Source: Palsa-1248 sp963737835
GTDB taxonomy: Bacteria > Gemmatimonadota > Gemmatimonadetes > Gemmatimonadales > Gemmatimonadaceae
Length of the DNA stretch: 64,000 bases
Direction of reading: 5' to 3'
Assembly: GCA_963737835.1 (NCBI GenBank)
Contig: CAVTUH010000001.1
Span: forward strand, 3,472,001-3,536,000
The position numbers and the translations under genes were made by a program. Positions 53,338 through 60,653 of the stretch are shown piece by piece (the stretch's first letter is position 1; every line of letters begins with the position of its first letter). Below the pieces are notes generated by a model. The model saw only the letters and a list, made by a program, of their open reading frames with translations, was not told the origin of the DNA and searched no databases.

Positions 53338-54777
53338 TCATGCGGTCCGTTTGACGGGCGGGGGGGCCCATCGGCCGGCGGCGACTTCTGCCTTGGGCCA
53401 GTAGATACGCATGGTGAGCGAAAAGGGCCCCTCCGCGGGCGTCGGGAGCCAGTTGCGCTCATGCGCCTTGCCCGGCGATTCGCGCTGGAGATAGAGATCG
53501 AGCGACCCGTCGGCGTTGTACTGCAAATCGGAGCGGTCGCCGATCGCGTATCTATTCACCGGGTTTGCGGCCAAGAGCTGGCGGCGGTCATACATCGTGA
53601 TTGACCAGAACGCTCTCGCCGGCGGTGTCGTCCCCTTGTCGAAGTGGATGGTGTAGCGAGCCGTGCTATCGAGCGGTTTCCCCTGCGCGTCGACAAACGC
53701 GCACGGATAGATGGCATCGTCCGGCACGTTGGCACCGAGCCCGAACTTGGCGATCGCGGCCCGCCGCAGATAGTCCGTTCCATAGGTGCCGATGGGGGCG
53801 AGGATCATGTCCCACTGGTTGACCCGTGCAGCGACCTGTTGCCCGGCAATGTCGATGCGCTCTCTGGCGGCTTTCACGCCCTCTTGCATCGCCTGTCGTG
53901 ACGCAGGGAGCAGGGCTGCGAGGTCCAATCCCCGGCCCGGGTTGACGCCGATGCGCTGCAGGCGGTCCAGGATCGGGTAATCGTTTGCGTGGGGTGCATT
54001 CCCCGCGACTGCGTTGGCGAAGACCGCCCAGAAGCTCTCCGCGTCCATCCGATCCACCTGTTCCACCGGGGCGCTTTCGTCCAGTTGAGGATCGCGAGTC
54101 CCCTTGTCCGGCGGCAGTCGCTTGCCGAGGGCCTTGAGCGGGGTCGCGGAGAGGTGATCCTGGAATACATGGACGGCATCGTAGTCGCGCTCGCCGTTCG
54201 TTTGCGTGCGGCCGATCACCCAGCCGCGGGAGGTCGGCGACCGAATTTCGTTGACGCCCGGGGGCAACGTACCGTGCCAACGCGGTCCGACGATCGCGAA
54301 CCGCTGCATCGCCGTTCCCGTGGTGCGTTTCCCCGGTGAGGCGAAGACATCCGTCCACCAATCAAGCATGGGGAGGAGGTAATAGCGCTGCGCGGAGTCC
54401 GGGACATCGATCACCAATGGGTCGCTCGTGACGTCGAAGAAGAGCGATGAATACAACGTGTCCACATTCGGGCGCACGACATCGGTAAATGTGGGGTCGG
54501 GAAACGTGCGCATGTGGGCGAATTGATTCACTGGCGCGCGCCCGGTTTCCGCGTCGACGACGTTGGTCATGGTGCGAGCGGTCACCTGCAGCAGCACCAT
54601 CGGATACGCATACACGTATGCGTCGGTCGCGATCTCCAGCGCCTCAGCGGGCGACACGCTGGGCGCGGGTACGGGCACCTCGCGCTCGAGCGATTGTGCA
54701 GCTTTGGGTGGCGCTTCGGGCCGCCTGGTCGTCTCGCGACCTCTCGGCTCGTCAGGGCTTCTCGGCTCCGTAGACAT
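53338..54777 (-). CDS. DUF1254/DUF1214 domain protein, 479 aa
   Basis: The N-terminal DUF1254 half holds DAYVYAYPMVLLQVTARTMTN, NQFAHMRTFPDPTFTDVVRPNVDTLYSSLFFDVTSDPLVIDVPD and RYYLLPMLDWWTDVFASPG. The C-terminal DUF1214 half holds AYPCAFVDAQGKPLDSTARYTIHF, FWSITMYDRRQLLAANPVNRYAIGDRSDL and LQRESPGKAHERNWLPTPAEGPFSLTMRIYWP. No signal peptide in the frame; a Pro-rich, charged N-terminus of about 40 residues precedes the domain. These proteins are widespread, their function unknown. It has no obvious link to the biosynthetic operon it faces. Confidence 0.9.
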   Translation of the reverse strand: MSTEPRSPDEPRGRETTRRPEAPPKAAQSLEREVPVPAPSVSPAEALEIATDAYVYAYPMVLLQVTARTMTNVVDAETGRAPVNQFAHMRTFPDPTFTDVVRPNVDTLYSSLFFDVTSDPLVIDVPDSAQRYYLLPMLDWWTDVFASPGKRTTGTAMQRFAIVGPRWHGTLPPGVNEIRSPTSRGWVIGRTQTNGERDYDAVHVFQDHLSATPLKALGKRLPPDKGTRDPQLDESAPVEQVDRMDAESFWAVFANAVAGNAPHANDYPILDRLQRIGVNPGRGLDLAALLPASRQAMQEGVKAARERIDIAGQQVAARVNQWDMILAPIGTYGTDYLRRAAIAKFGLGANVPDDAIYPCAFVDAQGKPLDSTARYTIHFDKGTTPPARAFWSITMYDRRQLLAANPVNRYAIGDRSDLQYNADGSLDLYLQRESPGKAHERNWLPTPAEGPFSLTMRIYWPKAEVAAGRWAPPPVKRTA

Positions 54778-54854
54778 CCCCCACGATCAACACACAGGGC
54801 GCCGAGGATCTATTGGACCAAGGTGTCTACACGGCCGCTCGCGGCCGATAGTAG

Positions 54855-54935
54855 TAGAACCACAGAAAGTAGAAAGTAGACACAGCGCTTCCCGTTTCGC
54901 GGGGGAGAAAGCAGGAAACGGAGAGGGACGGCAGA
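54855..54935. repeat. Purine-rich repeat copy F
   Basis: Purine-rich AGAAAGTAGAAAGTAGA and GGGAGAAAGCAGGAAACGGAGAGGGA around a short stem CCCG-TTTCG-CGGG (54888-54903). It lies between the DUF1254 gene start and the Ogt remnant. Confidence 0.6.
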
Positions 54936-54974
54936 GCAGGCTGTCGTCCCCATCGTGGTTGGTTCTCGATCCGC

Positions 54975-55112
54975 CTATAGCAGTGCGAAGCTCAGCTCAC
55001 CTCTCGCTCGCAAGACGGCGCGCTCGTGGTCGAGTAGCCCTTGCTTTCGGCGCATGCCCCCGCCGAAACCGGTCAGTGTGCCGTCGGCGCCGATCACGCG
55101 GTGGCAGGGCAC
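54975..55112 (-). pseudogene. Truncated remnant of an Ogt/Ada-type methyltransferase
   Basis: Forty-five codons starting at GTG 55112 encode PCHRVIGADGTLTGFGGGMRR followed by a helix and a stop. That is the active-site Cys motif (PCHRV) and C-terminus of O6-alkylguanine-DNA alkyltransferases. The roughly 90-130 residues that come before PCHRV in the real enzyme are missing, and a TGA lies two codons upstream. The break is next to an AT-rich patch (55113-55137) and the GACGTTG repeat, so the 5' part was lost at this junction. Confidence 0.8.
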
Positions 55113-55137
55113 GTGTCATTATGTCCATAAATAGATA

Positions 55138-55171
55138 CTAGACGTTGGACGTCAGACGTTGGACGTTGGAG
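55138..55171. repeat. GACGTTG heptad repeat, copy 5
   Basis: CTAGACGTTG, GACGTCA, GACGTTG, GACGTTG, then GAGAACCAACCGCGAGGGCCAGT, the same half element. Borders the Ogt remnant's lost end and the upstream region of the CHAT gene. Confidence 0.85.
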
Positions 55172-55285
55172 AACCAACCGCGAGGGCCAGTTACGATGCG
55201 TTCAGGGCAATGGAAATTGTCGCCTGGACCGGTCCGCGGCAGGGTGGCCCTGGCACGCCTGAGACAGCGTGTTATCGTGGAGCCT

Positions 55286-58200
55286 ATGGTGAACCCTCGA
55301 GGGTCAGCAGCCCCGAGTGGCAACGCCGCGAGGTCTGGCTCGCGGGCCACGCGCACGACGGCGGGACGTGGCTCGCTGCTGATCCTGGCCGCCATGGCTG
55401 GCTGGCTCGGTCTGGCGGCCCGGGTGCCGGCGCAGGGACTGCCGGAGACTGCCGCAGAAGCCGTGCGGCGTGCGGACGCGGTCGTCGACGCCGAGGGCGC
55501 CCGCGCGCTCACTCGCGAGTGGCAGGCCCGCGTTGAGCGCAACGCTGACGACCGGGTCGCGGCGCTGGGTGTTGCCGTTCTAGCGGCGGGCTGGGGCGAT
55601 GCGCGCGCCGCGGATAGCGAGTATCGAGCTCTCCTCGCACTGCGGCCGCCCGGTGTCACTGGCGACAATGTCTCGCGGTATGCCCACCTGGAGCGTGGTA
55701 TCCTCTTCTCGTCGGAGGGGCGGTGGTTGGCGGCCGCACAGACGCTGGATACCGTGGTGGCCGAAGGGCGTGCGGCGCACGACTCGACGGTCGAGGCAAC
55801 GGCGCTGGTCCGCCTCATTCCGCTCGAGATACGGTGGCGCGACCCACATATCGATGCGCAACTCGCGCGTGCCGATTCCATCAGTGCGACGGGGGCCACA
55901 GGACTGCGCGCATCGGCCTTGTGCGCTCACGCGATGGCACTCAATGCGGCACACAAACCGGGCGGCCCCGAAGCCGCGAAGGCCGGCTCCGAGCTGGCAC
56001 AGCAGGGGAACGCACTCCGTGCGAAAGCCTCATGTGATTTCATCACTGCGACTGCCCGGACGATCAGCGGAGACATGGATCGTGGCATCGCGGACCTCCG
56101 TAGAGTGATCAATGAAGCCACGCTGATTCACGACTACCGGTTGCGCGCCACCGCCCGTCAATGGCTTGGGTACGCGTTGCTCAACCTCGGCGACTATGGC
56201 GACGCCTATGCGGCGCTGCAGAGCGCGCTGGATGAAGGTCGGGCATCCGGCAACCTCGCCGCGGTCGGCTGGTCTGAGCTCAATCTCGCCGAGCTCTCGA
56301 ACGATGTCGGTGATCGGGCCGGTGCGCGACGCCATATTGCGCGTGGGCGGGCGGCACTTTCTTCCACGCAGGACTCATCCGGCCTCGGCATCCTGCGACG
56401 CATTGAGGGCAGTGTAGCCCTTAGACTTGGCGACACCGCGACGGCGCGCGGCAGCGCGGAAGACGCGTTGCGCGCGGCTCAGCAGACAGGCCGTGTCCCG
56501 GATCTTCTCATGGCGCACACGGCCCTTGGCAATGTGGATGCGCGAGAGGGACGATGGGACGCCGCGCTGACGGAGCTCGCGGTCGAACGGCGGCTGATTA
56601 CGGAACGCCGTCTCCCCGCGTACGAGCCATCGATTTCCGGACGGGAGGGCGTTCTCCTGCTCGAGGAAGGGCATCCGCGGCGGGCACTGGCGGCGTTGCG
56701 CGATGCGCAGGCCGGTTTCGATTCATCGCAGCACCTCCTTCACTACGAATTCAGCGAGGAAATTGCCTCTTCGTTGATAGGGCTGGGTGATACAACCGGT
56801 GCGATCGCGGCCGTGACGCGCGCCAATCGGCAGATCGACGCATGGCGTGCCACCCTCTCGGACGCCGAGCTCCGAGTACTGGCGTTCCAGGTCGTCAATG
56901 TCATCGGCGGCCTGCGCACCGGCTCGGCCGAAGTGATTGCCGCGGCGGCGCGGTCAGGTCGTGTCGCGACGGCCTTCGAGCTGGCGGAGGCGCGGCGCGC
57001 ACGGGAGCTTGCGGACCAGATGCGGCGGGCAGAGGCGTTCCGCGCGCGGTCAGGAGGCGGTGCACCGGGAGGACCTCTTACGGGACCACACGCAGTGACC
57101 CCCGTAATAGCGGTCTCGCCGGCGATAGCTGGCGCCCGAGTGGCGTTGGCCGAGCTCCAGCGATCGGTCCCCGACGATAGCACAGCTGTTCTCGAGTACG
57201 TGACCGGGCGCATGCATGCGCCGAGCACCGTGCTCGTCGTGAGCCGGCAGCGCACGTGGGCGCACGTCTTGATGCCTGCCGACTCACTGACCGACGGGAT
57301 TGCGCGGCTGGATGCGGCGATCGAGGACAACATGCCGGTCGATGGGCCGGCGCGCGCCCTGGGCGATCGAATCATCGCCCCGGTGCTCGCCGATCTGCCG
57401 TCCCGGATCGTGCGGCTCGTAGTCATCCCCGACGGTGCGCTGCATCGGGTGCCGTTCACGGTGCTCGAGATGGCGGACGGTCGACCGCTCATCGAGCGGT
57501 TTGCCGTGAGCATGGCGCCGTCAGCGACCGTGCTCGTCTCACTGTGGCGGCGTGCGCGCGTGGTGCGCGAACCGACGATTCTTGCGTTCGGCGACCCGGT
57601 GCAGCCGAACGAGCTCGTGATGGGCGCGACAACGGCGACGCAACGAGGGGACGGGCGATTGGCCGACGGCGGGTCCGGTGCCCAGAAGAGCGACCTCAGG
57701 GCGAGCGATGCCGGGTCGAGCGACACGAGTGTAGTCGTCGATCGCGACGCGGCGTCGGCCCTGGATGCTGCGGGCGCGCTTCCGCGCCTGCCATGGACTG
57801 CTGACGAGGCGCAGCTCGTGGGGCAATTCGCGACGCGGTCGACCGTGCGACTCCGCGGCGACGCCAGTGCGGCGTTTCTCGAGAGCGTCCCGATCGAGGG
57901 GTTTACGATCGTGCACTTCGCTACGCACTCCGTGGTCGACAATGTGGCGCCCACGCGCAGCGCCCTCGCATTGGCACCCGGTGGTGGCCAGAGCGGATTT
58001 GTCGGGCCCGGCGATCTGCAAGCGCTCCATTTGACGGCGGACCTCGTCGTGTTGTCGGCGTGTCGCACCGCCCGGGGCGCTGTGGTCGCTGGCGAAGGCG
58101 TACGTGGTCTCACCGCTCCGTTCCTCGTTGCGGGTGCCCGCAGCGTGCTCGCGACGCAATGGCGGCTCAACGACCGGGCAGCTGTTCCCCTGGTGTATCA

Positions 58201-58393
58201 GATCTACCAGGGCTTGGCTCGCGGGCTTGAGCTATCACAAGCCGTGCAGCGGGCGGCAATCGCGGCACGCCGGCGCGGCGCGCCGGTGCGCGAGTGGGCA
58301 GTCTTTACCGTCGTGGGGGACGGCACGGTACACATCCCGCTTCGCGTGCCACCCAGGGGGCGTATTCCGGCCTGGTTAGCAGCGGCGGAGTAG
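55286..58393 (+). CDS. Secreted or membrane-anchored TPR-CHAT protein, 1035 aa
   Basis: ATG 55286 has GGAG about five bases upstream. One hydrophobic stretch (GSLLILAAMAGWLGLAARVPA, residues 30-51) should be a signal peptide. About ten helical tetratricopeptide-like repeats follow (LGYALLNLGDYGDAYAALQSAL, LLLEEGHPRRALAALRDAQ). The CHAT caspase-like protease domain takes up the last 350 residues, with the catalytic His H881 in HFATHS and Cys C926 in LSACRTARG. CHAT domains in the cytoplasm often act in defence or cell death; a secreted one is less usual, and its peptide target is unknown. No partner gene is next to it. Confidence 0.85.
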   Translation: MVNPRGSAAPSGNAARSGSRATRTTAGRGSLLILAAMAGWLGLAARVPAQGLPETAAEAVRRADAVVDAEGARALTREWQARVERNADDRVAALGVAVLAAGWGDARAADSEYRALLALRPPGVTGDNVSRYAHLERGILFSSEGRWLAAAQTLDTVVAEGRAAHDSTVEATALVRLIPLEIRWRDPHIDAQLARADSISATGATGLRASALCAHAMALNAAHKPGGPEAAKAGSELAQQGNALRAKASCDFITATARTISGDMDRGIADLRRVINEATLIHDYRLRATARQWLGYALLNLGDYGDAYAALQSALDEGRASGNLAAVGWSELNLAELSNDVGDRAGARRHIARGRAALSSTQDSSGLGILRRIEGSVALRLGDTATARGSAEDALRAAQQTGRVPDLLMAHTALGNVDAREGRWDAALTELAVERRLITERRLPAYEPSISGREGVLLLEEGHPRRALAALRDAQAGFDSSQHLLHYEFSEEIASSLIGLGDTTGAIAAVTRANRQIDAWRATLSDAELRVLAFQVVNVIGGLRTGSAEVIAAAARSGRVATAFELAEARRARELADQMRRAEAFRARSGGGAPGGPLTGPHAVTPVIAVSPAIAGARVALAELQRSVPDDSTAVLEYVTGRMHAPSTVLVVSRQRTWAHVLMPADSLTDGIARLDAAIEDNMPVDGPARALGDRIIAPVLADLPSRIVRLVVIPDGALHRVPFTVLEMADGRPLIERFAVSMAPSATVLVSLWRRARVVREPTILAFGDPVQPNELVMGATTATQRGDGRLADGGSGAQKSDLRASDAGSSDTSVVVDRDAASALDAAGALPRLPWTADEAQLVGQFATRSTVRLRGDASAAFLESVPIEGFTIVHFATHSVVDNVAPTRSALALAPGGGQSGFVGPGDLQALHLTADLVVLSACRTARGAVVAGEGVRGLTAPFLVAGARSVLATQWRLNDRAAVPLVYQIYQGLARGLELSQAVQRAAIAARRRGAPVREWAVFTVVGDGTVHIPLRVPPRGRIPAWLAAAE

Positions 58394-58698
58394 CAGTGCC
58401 GGTAACGGATGCCGCCACTCACCACGCTGGTCGGTAGACGCGGGCTCGGCGGCTGTTTGCGTGGCGTCCTTGCCACAAACGCGCCAGGCCTCTAACTTCA
58501 AGCAGCGACATTCGCGGCGAATGCGCCGCCACACGTGTGGCCCTCGCTTTGGCGAGGGCTTTTTGCTTCAGTCCTGTGGACGCTTTGGTGATGATCGCTC
58601 GTTCCTGCACCATGTTGGCGCAGGTATGTCCAATACGTCGTGGGGCGCGGTCCGCTAACGCTCTCGACATCACGAAGTACGACGAGTAGGAGTTACGC
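58394..58698. other. Region between the CHAT gene and the cold-shock gene
   Basis: No gene. It holds the intrinsic terminator listed below and about 130 bp of leader that precede the cold-shock gene. Long leaders are common for such genes and often carry temperature-sensitive structure; I cannot read one by eye. Confidence 0.6.
58540..58564 (+). terminator. Rho-independent terminator or attenuator
   Basis: GCCCTCGC-TTTG-GCGAGGGC, perfect 8-bp GC stem, followed by TTTTT. It is the clearest intrinsic terminator in the window. It is 150 bp after the CHAT stop and 135 bp before the cold-shock start, so it either ends the CHAT transcript or attenuates the cold-shock leader. Confidence 0.85.
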
Positions 58699-58914
58699 AT
58701 GCGCACGACCGGCACAGTCAAGTGGTTCAACGACAGCAAGGGCTTTGGTTTCATTACTCCCGAGAACGGTCAAAAGGACTGTTTCGTCCATCATTCGGCG
58801 ATTCAGGGAGGCGGGTTCCGGTCGCTGTCGGAAGGGGACCGCGTCGAGTTCGACATTGTCCAAGGCCAGAAAGGGCCTGCCGCCGAGAACGTCACGAAGA
58901 TCGGCGCGAAGTAG
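58699..58914 (+). CDS. Cold-shock domain protein, CspA family, 71 aa
   Basis: A single OB-fold domain, GTVKWFNDSKGFGFITPENG with RNP1 (KGFGFI) and CFVHHSAIQ as RNP2-like, ending ENVTKIGAK. Binds single-stranded RNA and DNA as an RNA chaperone. GGAG is 6 bases upstream of the ATG. The usual FVHFS sequence is FVHHS here. Followed by a 111-aa gene in the same direction. Confidence 0.95.
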   Translation: MRTTGTVKWFNDSKGFGFITPENGQKDCFVHHSAIQGGGFRSLSEGDRVEFDIVQGQKGPAAENVTKIGAK

Positions 58915-59045
58915 CACCCTTCGCCGCTCCTGGGCAGGCAAGGGCTCGGGTGGCGACTCTCGGTGGAACAGCCGCGGTGAAGCTTCCGTCGACAGACGGA
59001 TGCTTCGCCCCAGGCGGTCATTGCGAGACCTCAGCCAGGGACGAT

Positions 59046-59381
59046 GTGAAGGAATCTTTTACGTTCGAAGACGCTGGGCGGATGTTCGTCTGCCGGATCG
59101 AAGAGGCCCGGAGGCCGCACACGCCCCCATGGTGGTGGTTTACGGTGTCGAGCGACAGTCACCGTTACGCCCCGTTTCACTCGAGCGCGGGTGACACGGA
59201 GGACTCGGTGCGAACACGGATCGTCGCGTACTACGACGCGATGGTCGCTCGACACGCCGAGCCCCGCCAGCCGTGGCGGCGCACCGAGAAAGTGCCGATC
59301 CGGCCTGCAGTGCCTTCGGCCCAGGACGGTGCCACGGTTAGCACCGAGGAGCCCCCGCAACCTGGATCGACGACCCCATAG
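59046..59381 (+). CDS. Hypothetical protein, 111 aa, unknown
   Basis: From the GTG at 59046 the frame reads KESFTFEDAGRMFVCRIEEARRPHTPPWWWFTVSSDSHRYAPF, then RIVAYYDAMVARHAEPRQPWRRTEKVP. The WWWF and RYAPF clusters and the helix AYYDAMVARHA look like a small folded domain that probably recurs in related genomes. A GTG at 58950 could extend the N-terminus by 32 residues. There is no signal peptide. It follows the cold-shock gene by 131 bp. I do not know its function. Confidence 0.6.
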   Translation: MKESFTFEDAGRMFVCRIEEARRPHTPPWWWFTVSSDSHRYAPFHSSAGDTEDSVRTRIVAYYDAMVARHAEPRQPWRRTEKVPIRPAVPSAQDGATVSTEEPPQPGSTTP

Positions 59382-59417
59382 GGTCGCGAACGCGGGTAGC
59401 CTCGAAGGGACGACACC

Positions 59418-59891
59418 TCACTTTACGGTCATGGTGTCACGCGCCTCAAACTGAGCCAGAGTCTTTCCGGTGGAGTCCGACAGGGACATGTGTTTGGCCT
59501 CTGTGCTCCACTTCCTGACCTGTGCCAGCACAGACAGAAGTGCCGTCTCGGTCTCCATGCCTTCCGGACACGCCATCCGTGTCGTCGCGATGGGGCCAAA
59601 GGTGAGCGAGTCCCCGTCGACCTCGTAGGTGCCCACCAATCGGTTGCAGCCGCCCGAACCAGAGATGCGGTGCGAATCGGCATCGAGTACCAGGTGAGGC
59701 CCATGCGGCGGCGGCAGTCGCACGACTGCCGAGTCGTCGAGTCGGATCAGCTGCCAGTAGGTGCCTTCCAGGGCAACCGCGTGGTTTCCAGAGGGGCGGG
59801 ACACCGTGCAGGTGACGATCGACGTGAAAGGCAACGCGGCCGCGCATGCGAGAAGGCTCCTACGTAACCGGGACAGGCGTCGCGACCTCAT
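59418..59891 (-). CDS. META/HslJ-domain envelope protein, 157 aa
   Basis: ATG 59891 gives a signal sequence (SLLACAAALPFTSIVTC), where a Cys at the end could be a lipid-attachment site. The META domain follows: LEGTYWQLIRLDDSAVV, SGSGGCNRLVGTYEVDGDSLTFGPIATTRMACPEGMETE, ending SLSDSTGKTLAQFEA. The CNRL and MACP signatures are those of HslJ-type proteins, possibly stabilising the envelope under stress. The start faces the ECF sigma gene. Confidence 0.88.
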   Translation of the reverse strand: MRSRRLSRLRRSLLACAAALPFTSIVTCTVSRPSGNHAVALEGTYWQLIRLDDSAVVRLPPPHGPHLVLDADSHRISGSGGCNRLVGTYEVDGDSLTFGPIATTRMACPEGMETETALLSVLAQVRKWSTEAKHMSLSDSTGKTLAQFEARDTMTVK

Positions 59892-60046
59892 GCTTTGCCC
59901 TTTTGCCTCATGTGGAACCAAGTCACATTAGGCCTGAGGCCTTCTCTCGAGAAGGCGACCTAGTGTTACTTCGCGTGAGGCTAGACGTGATCAGGGCGGG
60001 AGTACGGGGCTCACGTCGCATCGCGGTCACAGACGGAGGGAGACGG

Positions 60047-60622
60047 GTGGAGCACGGGTTAAACCTGTTGATTCAGCGCGCGGACCGGTCGGACCCGGAA
60101 GCGCTGGACGCGCTTTTTGCGCTCCTCTATGCGGAATTGCACCGGCTTGCGGAGGGGGCGATCCGGCGAGCGGGCGGCTCGCTCACTTTGACACCGACGA
60201 CGCTTCTGCACGAGGCCTATCTCAACATGACTGGACGCGACGACGTCGCGTTCCCGGACCGGGCGCGCTTCTTCGCGTATGCGTCACGAGCCATGCGTGG
60301 TCTCGTGATCGACTTCGCCCGTCGGCGCCACGCTGCGAAGCGGGACCGTCGGTTTGAGATTACGCTGGCCGAGGACCAGGCGGCGACGGCGGAGCAGGTG
60401 CGCACCTGTGATGAGCTGACGCCATTGGGGGATGCGCTCGACGAGCTGGCGACGATCGCGCCGGGCCTTTCCGAGCTGGTGGACCTGCACTTCTTTTGCG
60501 GTTTCTCCTTTACGGAGATCGCGACGCTGCGCGGGGTGTCCGACCGCACCGTGCAGCGCGAGTGGCGCAAAGCCCGGCTCCTGCTGCACCACGCGATGCT
60601 CGACAGCTACGAGACTGCTTGA
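60047..60622 (+). CDS. ECF-type RNA polymerase sigma factor (Sig-70_X6/ECF-like), 191 aa
   Basis: GTG 60047 (VEHGLNLLIQRADRSD) is the start that fits the family; the frame can be opened further upstream at 59846. Region 2 is in ALDALFALLYAELHRLAEGAIRR, TLLHEAYLNMTGRDDVAFPDRARFFAYASRAMRGLVIDFARRRHAAKR, and region 4 in LSELVDLHFFCGFSFTEIATLRGVSDRTVQREWRKARLLLHHAM, with a helix-turn-helix. This subgroup (TIGR02999-like) is usually paired with Ser/Thr kinase-TPR proteins in Gemmatimonadota, Planctomycetota and Acidobacteriota. Here the kinase gene faces it head to head with 31 bp between stops. Confidence 0.88.
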   Translation: MEHGLNLLIQRADRSDPEALDALFALLYAELHRLAEGAIRRAGGSLTLTPTTLLHEAYLNMTGRDDVAFPDRARFFAYASRAMRGLVIDFARRRHAAKRDRRFEITLAEDQAATAEQVRTCDELTPLGDALDELATIAPGLSELVDLHFFCGFSFTEIATLRGVSDRTVQREWRKARLLLHHAMLDSYETA

Positions 60623-60653
60623 GCGGCACGCGGGCCGCCTTCGTCGTTCTCGG

